From NCBI RefSeq assembly GCF_002021565.1, contig NZ_MSZX01000023.1, positions 27 through 64,026 of the forward strand: a stretch of 64,000 nucleotides of DNA. Direction: 5' to 3'. The position numbers and the translations under genes are program-made. The notes beneath the pieces were generated by a model. It saw only the letters and a list, made by a program, of their open reading frames with translations. It did not search any database and was not told where the DNA came from. Of the stretch, positions 7,452 to 16,631 are shown piece after piece (positions within the stretch are counted from its first letter, which is position 1; each line of letters opens with the position of its first letter). This DNA is from Paenibacillus selenitireducens. Its GTDB lineage: Bacteria > Bacillota > Bacilli > Paenibacillales > Paenibacillaceae.

Positions 7452-8700
7452 GCAGCAGACGGTGAATCAGATGCATGCGCCGTCAGAACTTGAGGAGAAA
7501 CTACGGAATGCGCTGCATCGTGTTCCCAAGAAAAGGAGAAGCAAGACGAAAGTGGCGGCTTGGATATCATCAGCAGCTGCAGCGATTATTCTCATGGTTG
7601 GCGTTTACGAGTATCCTGCCTTAGCTTATTTCTTTAACATCAACTTGAACGCACTTAGTTTTGCTGAAGTGGTGGAGCAGGGATACGGTCAACCTGTTAA
7701 CAAAAGCACAACGCTTCAGGACGGTACTGTCGTTACAATACAAGGTGTCATCGCTGACGATAATGTATTTCGAATGTATTACACCATTGATCGACCTGCA
7801 GGCATTGCGTTTACGGACGATGATTTTCGTCGATACGGATTTGAGAACTTGCGAGGGTTCTTGACCAATTCAGATTCGCTAAGAGGCGGCGGCGGGCCTG
7901 GCAAGAACAAGAGCCAGTTCGTCGGAGATCATGATTTCAAGCCTGTTAGTCCATTCGCTCGATCCTTAACGGTTACATTTACGGAGTGGTTGGATAATGG
8001 GCAGAAGCTATCTTATCCGATGACCTTCAACTTTGAAGCGAATAAGGCGATGAAGAGTATCATTAAAGAGGATCTATCCGCATCCATCGCAGTCGATAAA
8101 GGGACAATTCATTATGACCATATTACGGCTTCCCCAACGTCAACCATCGTGAAGGGACACTATAAATTAGAAGAGTATCCGAGATTTTCAGGTGAAACCA
8201 AGCTGTATGTGAATGGAACAGAAGTGGGCAGGAGTCGAGCAGGGGGACGTAATCCTGATTTTCAACTTCAATTCGCCGCATTCCCTACGGATAATATTCA
8301 TTCCATTGAGCTTGTCCTCGAAAATTTCGAAGGGTATCACAAAATCAATGAACCCATCTCGCTATCGTCACCTTCTGATCGATCCATTAAAGTCGGTGAT
8401 GAAAAGTTATGGATTCGAAGTGTTACGAAAACCGATACAGGCTATGATATCGTCATTGCCAGAAAACAGTTTACGTTCTTGGAAAGGGACAATTTATCCA
8501 TCCAAGCTGGTGGTAACGTCGTTCCGGTATCTTCAATCTCCGAAGAACGTCCTTGGGATTTGAAGAATGGCAACATTATGTGGGAACAGACGTATTCTTT
8601 TAACACCACGGACAAGCCGGAATTCCTGCTGGTGGACGGATACCAGTATATTAAAACCTACAATAAGAAAATTTCTATTCCTGTAGATAACAAAAGATAA
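7417..8700 (+). CDS. DUF4179-type membrane anti-sigma factor
   Basis: A 427-aa single-pass membrane protein. The cytoplasmic N-terminus (residues 1-45, basic, with LEEKLRNALHRVP) should bind the sigma factor. One transmembrane helix follows at about 48-66 (WISSAAAAIILMVGV), then a large extracellular part with the DUF4179 domain and a second beta-rich domain. Start ATG 7417 follows GGAGGTG. Overlap with the upstream ECF sigma gene and family knowledge support the anti-sigma role; the signal sensed is unknown. Confidence 0.82.
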   Translation: METIEEKLQEYKQQTVNQMHAPSELEEKLRNALHRVPKKRRSKTKVAAWISSAAAAIILMVGVYEYPALAYFFNINLNALSFAEVVEQGYGQPVNKSTTLQDGTVVTIQGVIADDNVFRMYYTIDRPAGIAFTDDDFRRYGFENLRGFLTNSDSLRGGGGPGKNKSQFVGDHDFKPVSPFARSLTVTFTEWLDNGQKLSYPMTFNFEANKAMKSIIKEDLSASIAVDKGTIHYDHITASPTSTIVKGHYKLEEYPRFSGETKLYVNGTEVGRSRAGGRNPDFQLQFAAFPTDNIHSIELVLENFEGYHKINEPISLSSPSDRSIKVGDEKLWIRSVTKTDTGYDIVIARKQFTFLERDNLSIQAGGNVVPVSSISEERPWDLKNGNIMWEQTYSFNTTDKPEFLLVDGYQYIKTYNKKISIPVDNKR

Positions 8701-8782
8701 ATCATGCTCTTGTAATAACAGCAGCTCATCACCTTATGTCATACAACACAACAGAGGAGTTCTTAGCTTTAGGATGAACTGT

Positions 8783-8838
8783 AACCCGGAAGATAGACAC
8801 TTCTGAAAAAGAGTGGCTATTCTCCGGGTTTTTGTTTT
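8783..8838 (+). terminator. Terminator after sigma/anti-sigma operon
   Basis: aacccgga-agatagacac pairs with gtggctat-tctccgggtt and is followed by tttgtttt. Confidence 0.75.
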
Positions 8839-8949
8839 AAGTAAATAAGTCTTCTCCTAACTTCATGACAAGAACTTATTTACTGGACGAAGATTAGATA
8901 ATTACCTAATCAGCTTTGATGGTTGAGTGGAGGGACTCCATTCATGTAA

Positions 8950-8992
8950 CCAGGCAGGATAGCTTAATAATTTCGCGAATACTTTACAGGTC
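8950..8992 (+). repeat. Partial copy of the ctaacggg repeat family
   Basis: ggcaggatagcttaata then tttcgcgaatactttac matches the sequence at 37070-37105 with few changes. The rest of 8839-9040 shows nothing else. Confidence 0.5.
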
Positions 8993-9062
8993 GTTAATTG
9001 AAGGTGGTATGTTTCAACAATCCGAAAAATAAAAACAGTAATAAAAAGGAGTCTACGGAAGA

Positions 9063-9416
9063 ATGAATGTTTTTAAGAAATTAAGAAATGATTATGTAAT
9101 TTGGCATGCAAATCGTGTTAAATTCCCAAATTTTAGACCAAGCATTATAGTCAGAAAAAAAGTAGTTTTTTCTGGTAAGGTGCAAAAGGTAGGATTCCGC
9201 TTGGAAATATATAGTATTGCTCAAAGAATGAAATTAACTGGATGGGTGAAAAATTTAAAAGATGGAAGTGTGGAGGCAGAATTACAAGGGGAAGAGGTGA
9301 AAATTGATTTTCTGGTCAATTGTATGCGGTCATTGAAACGTGCGTCAGTAAAGAATATGACAATAATTGATCTACCTATTAGAGAGGCTGAAGAAAGCTT
9401 TACAATAGTGAAATAA
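9063..9416 (+). CDS. Acylphosphatase-like protein
   Basis: A 117-aa protein whose residues 32-117 form an acylphosphatase domain, which hydrolyses carboxyl-phosphate bonds such as in acetyl phosphate or carbamoyl phosphate. The phosphate-binding loop and catalytic Arg appear as GKVQKVGFR (Arg46), and the catalytic Asn as GWVKNLKDGSVE (Asn64). The domain is usually about 90 aa; here it has a 30-residue basic N-terminal extension without signal features. AAAAGGAG lies before the ATG at 9063. The gene stands alone. Confidence 0.85.
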   Translation: MNVFKKLRNDYVIWHANRVKFPNFRPSIIVRKKVVFSGKVQKVGFRLEIYSIAQRMKLTGWVKNLKDGSVEAELQGEEVKIDFLVNCMRSLKRASVKNMTIIDLPIREAEESFTIVK

Positions 9417-9921
9417 AGTACATATAATACCGCTCGCAGTTGCTTGGTAAAGTGCATAATTCGTGCGTATTCATACGCTTCAATCAGCAAAAAAGAGGCT
9501 ATCCCAAAAGGATGGCTTTTAAACTTGCCGTTACAGACAGCGCGGTGGACCGAATGCTACGGGCAAGTTCATGTGTTCATTTCGTTTAGCGGGCTTTGTA
9601 CCCGCAACCTCCTGTGCATGACGACTTCGTTTTTTTTACTCTTGCTCCACATTTCCCTCGAAAAGGAATGCAAAATCCCGTATCAGGGCAAAAGCCCGAA
9701 TTGGATTTGCATAATGCTTTAGTGTGTGCAGGGTTCTTTTTGCTGAGATTTTCATTTGTGCTTTTTTTACTGTTGTTTAGTTCAATAATTTTTTTGCATC
9801 ATTCTCCACATTCATCCAAGCAAATTTTTACAGGCTAACATCCTATGTATTCGAGAGCATTTCCTACATCGGTTGTCTTGGTACGGTAAGAAGAAAAAAT
9901 GCGATAAGGGATGGGAGAAGG
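9417..9921. other. Gene-free stretch with degenerate coding remnant
   Basis: About 500 bases without a credible gene. The segment aaacttgccgttacagacag near 9520 recurs at about 11620 with differences mainly at third codon positions (KLAVTDSAVDR against KLAVTDSVVNR). Both may be remnants of one gene family. A weak hairpin (aagaggctatcc/ggatggctttt) lies at about 9490-9518. The rest is T-rich. Confidence 0.4.
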
Positions 9922-11448
9922 TTGATCGTAAAAAAGCTCGTTCGAAAAGTGAAAGTAAGTAAGAACACGTTGCGAAAGGTGAAAAATAAAAGGTTCAAAG
10001 ATAAAAGGTTCAAAAATAAAATACCAGGATTACTGATCGACAAACAATACGCACCTCGAATATTAAGACTTGGCAAGGAACCTGAACTAACTGGACGTAT
10101 CGTTGAATCAGGGAATTCACAATACAACTCAGCTAGACGAGAGTTCAACACCTACTTTAATAAATTCCCGCGAGTGGTCGTATTTGCCCAGAAGAATCAG
10201 GATGTAGTCAATGCTATACGTTGGGCTCGCTATAATAAAGTACCCATCCGCATGCGCTCAGGACGCCACAGTTATGAGGGATTGTCAGTCGTTAACGGAG
10301 GAATTGTAATTGACGTGAGCGACATGCAACAGGTGGATGTGAACCGAAAGCGTGGTACAGCGACGGTACAGGCCGGCATTAGGGGCGGTGCCTTGAATTC
10401 GGCTCTTTGGGAGGAGGGGCTGGTCGTTCCAGTGGGGCTCTGCCCAACCACAGGTATTGCCGGAGTTACGCTTGGAGGCGGGCACAGTATTCTATCTCGT
10501 CCCTATGGTCTCACACTCGATCATTTGGTCGATATCGAGATGGTTAACGCTGACGGACGCATCATTCACGCCAATGCTACCCAGAACAAAGATCTGTTCT
10601 GGGCATTACGTGGAGGGGGAGGGGGCAATTTCGGAGTATGTACGAATTTTCGCTTTCGTACCCATCCTATTGAAACCGTCGGTTTTGTCGAAATCGGTTG
10701 GGATCTAAATGACCTGGAGGCAGTACTTCGAACTTGGCAGGACTATACGGTTCCGGGGGCTAACGAGCGACTCACCGTTACCCTTGGGATAACTAACGGG
10801 CGTCAATCCACGCAGTCAAAATCTGCAAAACAGCAGTCGCAAGTAGGTTTTCCAATTCTGATGCAAGGTGTCTTCCTCGGATCGGTTAAAGAGCTCCGTC
10901 AAGTACTGCAACCTATACTTCGAGCTGGATCGCCAAGGAAAGTAGTTATTGAGAGGATCCCTTGGATTGAGTCTGTTAGACTGGTTGCGAAGACTACGCC
11001 AACAAAACCTTATCCTTTTAAGAGCGTTGGACCCTACGTTTTTCATCGGTTGCCTAAGTCTGGCATTTCCACAATTCGGCGTTTCATTGAATCACCACCT
11101 ACCTCCGGAGTTTCCGTCTTTTTACATGGTCTAGGTGGTGCGGTGGCAAAGGTGCCAAATCGGGCTACAGCTTACTACTATCGCCGGGCTTTGTATAATA
11201 TGACTCCCTCGGCCACTTGGAACACACAAGAGGAGGCGAATCGTGGGATTCGTTGGGTTGAGAACTTCCGCAGGGAGATGCTCCCTTTTACCAAGGGTGT
11301 TTACGTCAATACACCCGATCTTAAAATTAAAAACTGGCAACAGGCCTACTTCGGTGGTAATTTTGAAAGGCTGACACGAGTTAAAGCACAATACGATCCG
11401 AAGAATATCTTCCATTTTCCACAGAGCATCCCGCCAGCTCGCCGATAA
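9922..11448 (+). CDS. BBE-like FAD-linked oxidase
   Basis: A 508-aa flavin oxidase of the berberine-bridge-enzyme family, oxidising sugars or secondary metabolites with FAD. The FAD_binding_4 domain covers about residues 85-250: RSGRHSYEG supplies His for covalent flavin attachment, and VGLCPTTG supplies the Cys of a second, bicovalent link, followed by GVTLGGGHS. The C-terminal BBE motif YDPKNIFHFPQSIPP closes the protein. The start is TTG 9922 with GGGAGAAGG just upstream. Residues 3-34 are extremely Lys/Arg rich, with a short repeat (RFKDK-RFKNK), unlike the family norm and not a signal peptide. Substrate unknown. Confidence 0.88.
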   Translation: MIVKKLVRKVKVSKNTLRKVKNKRFKDKRFKNKIPGLLIDKQYAPRILRLGKEPELTGRIVESGNSQYNSARREFNTYFNKFPRVVVFAQKNQDVVNAIRWARYNKVPIRMRSGRHSYEGLSVVNGGIVIDVSDMQQVDVNRKRGTATVQAGIRGGALNSALWEEGLVVPVGLCPTTGIAGVTLGGGHSILSRPYGLTLDHLVDIEMVNADGRIIHANATQNKDLFWALRGGGGGNFGVCTNFRFRTHPIETVGFVEIGWDLNDLEAVLRTWQDYTVPGANERLTVTLGITNGRQSTQSKSAKQQSQVGFPILMQGVFLGSVKELRQVLQPILRAGSPRKVVIERIPWIESVRLVAKTTPTKPYPFKSVGPYVFHRLPKSGISTIRRFIESPPTSGVSVFLHGLGGAVAKVPNRATAYYYRRALYNMTPSATWNTQEEANRGIRWVENFRREMLPFTKGVYVNTPDLKIKNWQQAYFGGNFERLTRVKAQYDPKNIFHFPQSIPPARR

Positions 11449-11517
11449 GATTAGGCGATACATTAGAAGGGGATAAGTTCTTCTTCGATGTTTGGTAGAC
11501 ATGCTAATTTAGAATAG

Positions 11518-11562
11518 AAAAAATGCAGTCTTCGAGGATTATCCGAGGACTGCATTTTTTCT
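11518..11562. terminator. Strong terminator after FAD oxidase
   Basis: aaaaaatgcagtc and gactgcatttttt form a near-perfect 13-bp stem with A and T flanks, able to work in both directions. Confidence 0.85.
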
Positions 11563-11898
11563 GTTATCCGTTCAAAAAACTGTGGCAGTCTAGGACGTTA
11601 CTTTCTCGACATCTTCAAATAAAACTTGCCGTTACAGATAGTGTGGTGAATCGTATCATAAGTAAGCACAAAGTTGTTGTTAATGGAAGCGTCAAAGAAC
11701 AATTCAATGTCCTTGACGCTTCTCTGGTCGGGATTGGCTTATGCGATTCCATCTCATTCATTGAGTTGGCTTTCAAGTTTACGCTGGTCGTTTATCCTTT
11801 TATCTTAAGCCTTAAATCAAAGGGACAGCCTCTTGTATTTAATCAATTTACTCCCTTACGACCCATTACGTTATAGGAAATCCTGAAGCATAGCTAGC
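11563..11898. other. Gene-free stretch with degenerate remnant
   Basis: Holds the second copy of the KLAVTDS-type segment (about 11618-11670) and a phrase aaagggacagcctcttg near 11815 that resembles half of the hairpin near 9490, inverted. A 117-codon frame here has no ribosome site or family features, so I do not call a gene. Confidence 0.35.
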
Positions 11899-13839
11899 TC
11901 AATCCTCATTCTCTTCTTCGTTCACCGAATGCTTACGTACCTTCTCGACATCAGAGGCTTTCACAAAGGCGAAGCGGTGGTTGAAGAATATTCGGTAGAA
12001 CTCTTCTTTGCCCTTGACCAGTTTATTGGTAACATACGGGTCATTCGTGAATACCGGAGCATCGTAATAATCGCTTTTGTCTTTTTCCACGGCAATATAA
12101 GACTGTCCCTGTGAAATGGTGTACTGAAGCGGGATCAACACATTAGGCGTGATATCTGACGGATATGCAGTTTCTTCCGGATATGCAGCACCATAGACCG
12201 AAATGGAGACTGCGCCAGCTTTCGGAGTGACTAGCATACCCTTACCTGAAACCGCATTCTTTCCTTGCGGGTTATAGAACCAAGCTTTCTGTCCTCCGAA
12301 CCAAATTGCGGTCCAATCGCCCTGCTTGTCGGCAAGTGAGAAGGTCTGCCCTACGGAAGCCTTGGCGCCTATGCTGAACCCGTCTTGCTTGTCTTGATTG
12401 ACAAGGGCGGGATCATCAATTAGATCGGCGTTAAAGTTAGGCTCTTTATATAAATAAACGAAGTTAGATGGCTGAGCAGGCGCATCCTTGATATATGGCT
12501 GGTTGGTCTTAAAGTCAGGCTTGATTGTCACAATGTCCTTAATGTTATGCTTAGAGCTGATCGGTGCTCCAACCAACTCCATGTAGTGCTCCCAATCCCA
12601 GAAAGGACCGGGATCCTGATGCATAACACTTTGACGTGCAGGAGTTAGACCCGGTACTTCATTATGGCCAATAATATGAGCCCGATCGAGTGGAATATCG
12701 TATTTGTCTGCGAGATAACGAACCAATGCAGCAGAAGAACGGTAGAGCCTCTCTGAGAACCAGGTTGCGCCTTCCATTGCAAAGCCTTCATGTTCTATCC
12801 CAATGGAATGCATATTGAAGTACCAGTTACCTGCATGCCATGCTAGATTCTTGTTCTTGACCATTTGCACAATTTGTCCGTCGTAAGAACGGATAACATA
12901 GTGAGCGCTGACATATGAATCTGGATCTGTAAAAATATTAATCGTATCCTGATAGGTTTCTTCGGTATCATGAATGACGATATAACGGATATCCGGACCG
13001 AATTTAGGACGGTCGGCAAGATCATAATTTGAATAGTCCGACGGGTCATCCCCGTGCTGCTCATAGGCTGCAGGAATATATCTGCAGTTGAGCGTGCGAG
13101 GGCATTCTGCGGTATCAGGCTTCGTTGGGCGCAGCTGCATATTTTTAATGGTATCGATGTTAGGCTGCACTTCTTTTTGGGGCAGGATGAGCTGCTGTCC
13201 TTCCGACGTCTGTCGCGACACTCCTTGCTGGATCGTATCAAATACATCATCGGCGAACGCCAATGCGATCCCTGACTGTGGAGAACCACTGTATTTGGCA
13301 ACAACACCATACCAATCGGATTCCGATGCCGGAAGTTTACCAAGTGTTTCCTGTGCGTACTTTGCCAATAATGCGGCACCACCCCGAATGTTGCTCGTAG
13401 AGTCCCGCTTCAACAACTCGGGATCGACGTTCAATAGGTGTGCCGCCTCTGTTAGGGTGTGATGGCTAGGATCGTCTATCAAAGCTGATGTGGGGTTTCC
13501 ACCGTCGGCTGCCTGATCTTCTTCATTATTCTGACTCGTATAGTCGGTCAGATGCATAACGCCGTATCCCCCTGACGTACTAGGTTCACCCTGATGATGC
13601 TCCCACAGGGAATAGTTGTAGGAAACGGACATCAAAATGCTCACAGGCACGCCAAACTCCTTAGCCGCGGATTCGAAGGCTTCCTGCAACGAATTCGATT
13701 GGTCTTGCTCCGCATAGACAGAAGGCAAGGACTTGAAAGGAACAGGAGCTCCAGGTGCGAATCCAGCAGCCATCAGTGAGGCGACTGCAAGAGCAAGCGA
13801 TAGCTTTTGCCATTGGATTGTTCGAAGTAGTTTCAACAT
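11899..13839 (-). CDS. Secreted N-acetylmuramoyl-L-alanine amidase with N-terminal lytic-transglycosylase-like domain
   Basis: A 646-aa exported peptidoglycan hydrolase. Signal peptide at residues 1-45, with cleavage probably after VYA. Residues about 55-190 resemble a soluble lytic transglycosylase or lysozyme-like fold (GVPVSILMSVSYN, GGYGVMHL). The Amidase_2 domain (about 275-430) shows zinc ligands and catalytic residues in YIVIHDTEET, GIEHEG, HIIGHNEVPG and HQDPGPFWDW. It cleaves the amide bond between MurNAc and L-Ala. The C-terminal 200 residues are SH3-like repeats, probably wall-binding. The ATG at 13839 follows GGGAGGG; an upstream start would hide the signal peptide. It is monocistronic and opposite in direction to its neighbours. 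Confidence 0.88.
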   Translation of the reverse strand: MLKLLRTIQWQKLSLALAVASLMAAGFAPGAPVPFKSLPSVYAEQDQSNSLQEAFESAAKEFGVPVSILMSVSYNYSLWEHHQGEPSTSGGYGVMHLTDYTSQNNEEDQAADGGNPTSALIDDPSHHTLTEAAHLLNVDPELLKRDSTSNIRGGAALLAKYAQETLGKLPASESDWYGVVAKYSGSPQSGIALAFADDVFDTIQQGVSRQTSEGQQLILPQKEVQPNIDTIKNMQLRPTKPDTAECPRTLNCRYIPAAYEQHGDDPSDYSNYDLADRPKFGPDIRYIVIHDTEETYQDTINIFTDPDSYVSAHYVIRSYDGQIVQMVKNKNLAWHAGNWYFNMHSIGIEHEGFAMEGATWFSERLYRSSAALVRYLADKYDIPLDRAHIIGHNEVPGLTPARQSVMHQDPGPFWDWEHYMELVGAPISSKHNIKDIVTIKPDFKTNQPYIKDAPAQPSNFVYLYKEPNFNADLIDDPALVNQDKQDGFSIGAKASVGQTFSLADKQGDWTAIWFGGQKAWFYNPQGKNAVSGKGMLVTPKAGAVSISVYGAAYPEETAYPSDITPNVLIPLQYTISQGQSYIAVEKDKSDYYDAPVFTNDPYVTNKLVKGKEEFYRIFFNHRFAFVKASDVEKVRKHSVNEEENED

Positions 13840-14026
13840 TTTCCCTCCCGAATAATTATGATAATGACTCCGATTAATAAAAAACCCCTCACTCACCACA
13901 CTTTCCATAAAATGAAACTCCATCTCTAATATATTTTTATGAAATTAAAACATGAACAAAATTTAAAAATCGAAATATTATTTCATAGGAAGATAGACGA
14001 TATGAGGGGAGGCAGGGAACGATCGG

Positions 14027-14206
14027 ATGATTATTAAGGCATTTGAATCGGAGCGGGATGGCCATCTAGAAGTACTCCAGCAGGCGTTGAAAAGCAAAAC
14101 TTTTCGGCCCGGGTCCGCATCCCGAAAGCAGATTGAACGCCTAAGCCCGGAGCCATACCTACCGTGTGAGATCGAGTGGTACAAGCCCCGGCAAGTCGAA
14201 TACTAG
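14027..14206 (+). CDS. Possible small protein of 59 aa
   Basis: An open frame from ATG 14027 to TAG 14206 with a purine-rich stretch (gggaggcaggga) upstream and rather even codon use. No family is recognised; it is charged and soluble. Overlapping frames on the other strand are equally open, so this may be chance or the remnant of a gene. Confidence 0.22.
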   Translation: MIIKAFESERDGHLEVLQQALKSKTFRPGSASRKQIERLSPEPYLPCEIEWYKPRQVEY

Positions 14207-14268
14207 TCGCCAATGGTAAGGGCATTAATAGATACCGAAATAAATCGTTGACGTTGTAACAATAAACA

Positions 14269-14316
14269 CATCCACCTCAACTATTCAAGTAAACAATTGA
14301 ATAGTTGAGGTGGATG
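14269..14316 (+). promoter_or_regulatory. 20-bp perfect palindrome: operator and RBS-masking hairpin
   Basis: Arms at 14269-14288 and 14297-14316 are perfect complements around the loop gtaaacaa. The centre, ATTCAA-N8-TTGAAT, resembles ArsR-family operators. The right arm contains the GAGGTGG ribosome site of the following gene (14307-14313), so as RNA it would also block translation. Confidence 0.65.
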
Positions 14317-14318
14317 CA

Positions 14319-14978
14319 TTGGTTGACGAAAGAGCTTTAAAGGATATGTTGTATAACGAATTTGCTCGCATTGGTAAAAGTATTTCAAGTCCTAAACGAT
14401 TGGAAATACTTGACCTATTATCGCAAAGTCCAAAATCAGTTGAAAAATTAGCTAAAGTTACAGGGATGTCTGTTGCTAATGTGTCACAACATTTGCAAAC
14501 ACTCTACAATGCAAGATTAGTCAATTGTAAGAAACAAGGTAATTTTGTTAATTATGAACTAGCTGATTCTGCTGTTTCAAATTTTATGAGTAGTCTTCGC
14601 AGTCTATCTGAGAAACAATTGGTTCAAGTTCAACACATTAAAAAGGAATTTTTAAATAATCATTTTGAGATAGAAGGAGTGTCATTACAAGATCTTAAAA
14701 AACGAATGGAAAATGGAGAAGTGTTACTCTTGGACGTAAGACCTAAAGATGAATTTGAAAAGGCTCATATCCCTGGTGCTATCTCCATTCCAATTGAAGA
14801 ATTAGAAGAAAAATTAGCCTCATTACCATCAAATTGTGATGTAGTTGCTTATTGTAGAGGTCCTTATTGTTTAATGTCTGTAGAAGCTGTTGAACTATTG
14901 AAGACTAGAGGAATTAATGCTTTTAGATTAGAGAAAAGCGTGCAGGATTGGAAGGAATTTATTAATCAAGAAGATTGA
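14319..14978 (+). CDS. ArsR-family regulator fused to rhodanese domain
   Basis: A 219-aa protein. Residues 1-95 are an ArsR winged helix (SPKRLEILDLL, then VSQHLQTLYNARLV as recognition helix). Residues about 118-215 are a rhodanese domain with LLLDVRPKDEFEKAHIPGA and an active loop CRGPYC whose first Cys accepts sulfane sulfur. Such fusions are thought to sense reactive sulfur species and derepress sulfur-handling genes. TTG at 14319 is chosen because GAGGTGG lies five bases before it. Probably autoregulated through the palindrome directly upstream. A deleted DsrE gene and an MFS transporter follow in the same direction. Confidence 0.88.
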   Translation: MVDERALKDMLYNEFARIGKSISSPKRLEILDLLSQSPKSVEKLAKVTGMSVANVSQHLQTLYNARLVNCKKQGNFVNYELADSAVSNFMSSLRSLSEKQLVQVQHIKKEFLNNHFEIEGVSLQDLKKRMENGEVLLLDVRPKDEFEKAHIPGAISIPIEELEEKLASLPSNCDVVAYCRGPYCLMSVEAVELLKTRGINAFRLEKSVQDWKEFINQED

Positions 14979-14995
14979 TTCATGGAGGAGATCGT

Positions 14996-15147
14996 ATGAA
15001 ATTAAGGAATGAATTTAGAAACAAAAGATCCAGAAAAAGCATGGAATGCATTTCGTATAGCTAATACAGCTTTATCAAGACAGCATGAAGTATGAAGGAT
15101 TGTGTTGATTTAGTAGAGTGGGCGGACAAGATGGTCACATCTAAAAA
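14996..15147 (+). pseudogene. DsrE/DsrF-family remnant, internal deletion and frameshift
   Basis: A strong GGAGGAG ribosome site precedes ATG 14996, but the frame is broken after three codons. In a shifted frame the text ETKDPEKAWNAFR...SRQHEV ends at a TGA near 15092. Immediately after, another frame reads KDCVDLVEWADKMVTS. These match the two ends of DsrE-like sulfurtransferase-related proteins of about 115 aa, so the middle, including the usual Cys region, is deleted. DsrE proteins commonly accompany rhodanese and ArsR genes, which fits the operon. Confidence 0.7.
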
Positions 15148-15163
15148 TATAGGGGAGAACATC

Positions 15164-16501
15164 ATGGTTAAAGAAGATTGGATACAAAGTTACATTGATT
15201 CTCCAGAAAAGCATAGAAAATTATATCAACGCACTTTAATTATCATTGTTATTTCACAAATTTTCGGTGGTGCAGGACTTGCAGCAGGTGTAACCGTGGG
15301 AGCTCTTCTTGCACAAGACATGTTAGGGGCAGATAGTTTTGCAGGTGTTCCGGCCGCGCTATTCACTTTGGGTTCAGCTGGGGCAGCGTTACTTGTAGGG
15401 CGGCTTAGTCAACAATTTGGACGACGTATAGGACTAGCAACAGGATTTTTAGTTGGAGGTATAGGAGCAATCGGAGTGGTGATTTCAGCATTAACTAGTA
15501 ATATACTACTTCTTTTTGCTTCACTACTTATCTATGGTGCCGGGACTGCTACAAATTTACAAGCACGTTATGCGGGTACAGATCTTGCTAATTCTAAACA
15601 ACGAGCTACGGCAGTCAGTATCGCAATGGTGTCAACCACCTTCGGTGCGGTCGCAGGTCCAAACTTGGTTAATATATTGGGTCGATTTGCAACATCCATT
15701 GGAGTGCCTGCACTAGCGGGTCCGTTCATTCTAGCTGCCGCAGCCTACATCCTCGCAGGTTTGGTACTCTTTACTTTACTTCGCCCAGATCCTCTCGTCG
15801 TTGCAAAAGCAATTGCAAATAAGCAGAGAAAAGAAGAAAGCAATTATTTAGCTGAGAATTCTAGCCAACTAACAATACAGAAACGTGGAATCGTTGTTGG
15901 AGCTACAATAATGATTTTAACACAGATTGTTATGATATCTATTATGACCATGACACCTGTACATATGGGACACCATGGACATGGTTTAAAAGAAATAGGA
16001 ATAGTAATTGGCTTCCATATCGGCGCAATGTATCTCCCATCGCTTATGACGGGCTTCCTTGTAGATAAGATTGGTCGTACCGCAATGGCGATTGCTTCTG
16101 GTGCTACTCTACTTGTTGCTGGCATTCTAGCAGCTATTGCACCAGCAGATTCTATGGTATTACTCACCTGTGGTCTAGCTTTACTTGGGCTTGGGTGGAA
16201 CTTTGGCTTGATTAGTGGCACGGCGCTCATTGTGGATGCAACTAACCCGTCCACTCGTGCTAAGACACAAGGATCTGTTGATGTCTTGATCGCTTTATCG
16301 GGGGCTTCGGGAGGAGCATTATCTGGCATGGTTGTAGCTAATTCCAGTTATGCGACACTCTCAATTGCAGGAGGCATCATTTCACTACTACTTATCCCAG
16401 TTGTTGTTTGGTCCCGTAAGACCAATTTAACAGAATCTAATAATTCCTTGCAGGGAAAATCAAAGAAATATAGTGAAAAAGGAATGTCAGAAAAACTGTA
16501 A
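15164..16501 (+). CDS. MFS transporter
   Basis: A 445-aa permease of the major facilitator superfamily with 12 predicted membrane helices. The cytoplasmic loop after helix 2 shows GRLSQQFGRRIG, the canonical motif A; a second copy in the other half is DKIGRTAM. The helices are rich in Gly and Ala. The frame is open upstream into the DsrE remnant, but ATG 15164 has AGGGGAG seven bases before it. It sits third in the ArsR-rhodanese operon, so the substrate may be a sulfur compound or toxic oxyanion; this is an inference from context only. Confidence 0.85.
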   Translation: MVKEDWIQSYIDSPEKHRKLYQRTLIIIVISQIFGGAGLAAGVTVGALLAQDMLGADSFAGVPAALFTLGSAGAALLVGRLSQQFGRRIGLATGFLVGGIGAIGVVISALTSNILLLFASLLIYGAGTATNLQARYAGTDLANSKQRATAVSIAMVSTTFGAVAGPNLVNILGRFATSIGVPALAGPFILAAAAYILAGLVLFTLLRPDPLVVAKAIANKQRKEESNYLAENSSQLTIQKRGIVVGATIMILTQIVMISIMTMTPVHMGHHGHGLKEIGIVIGFHIGAMYLPSLMTGFLVDKIGRTAMAIASGATLLVAGILAAIAPADSMVLLTCGLALLGLGWNFGLISGTALIVDATNPSTRAKTQGSVDVLIALSGASGGALSGMVVANSSYATLSIAGGIISLLLIPVVVWSRKTNLTESNNSLQGKSKKYSEKGMSEKL

Positions 16502-16631
16502 GGGTAGAATGGTTTGATTTTAAAAGTTGCATTTATATAAACAACAGGTGGAAACTAGAAGGAAACTTAACCATAAATATATACTTCTAAGCCTTTTGTC
16601 CGTAGCTTTAATTTTTCCACAATACCGTCTA

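Noticed and set aside
11523-11876. 117-codon frame after the FAD oxidase terminator
   Set aside because: Starts inside the terminator hairpin; only a short stretch looks like a coding remnant.
12843-13462. Frames of 120-180 codons overlapping the amidase gene
   Set aside because: Shadow frames of a clearly conserved amidase.
13978-14225. Two minus-strand frames of 63-68 codons upstream of the ArsR-rhodanese gene
   Set aside because: No ribosome site, no family and overlap with an equally weak plus-strand frame.
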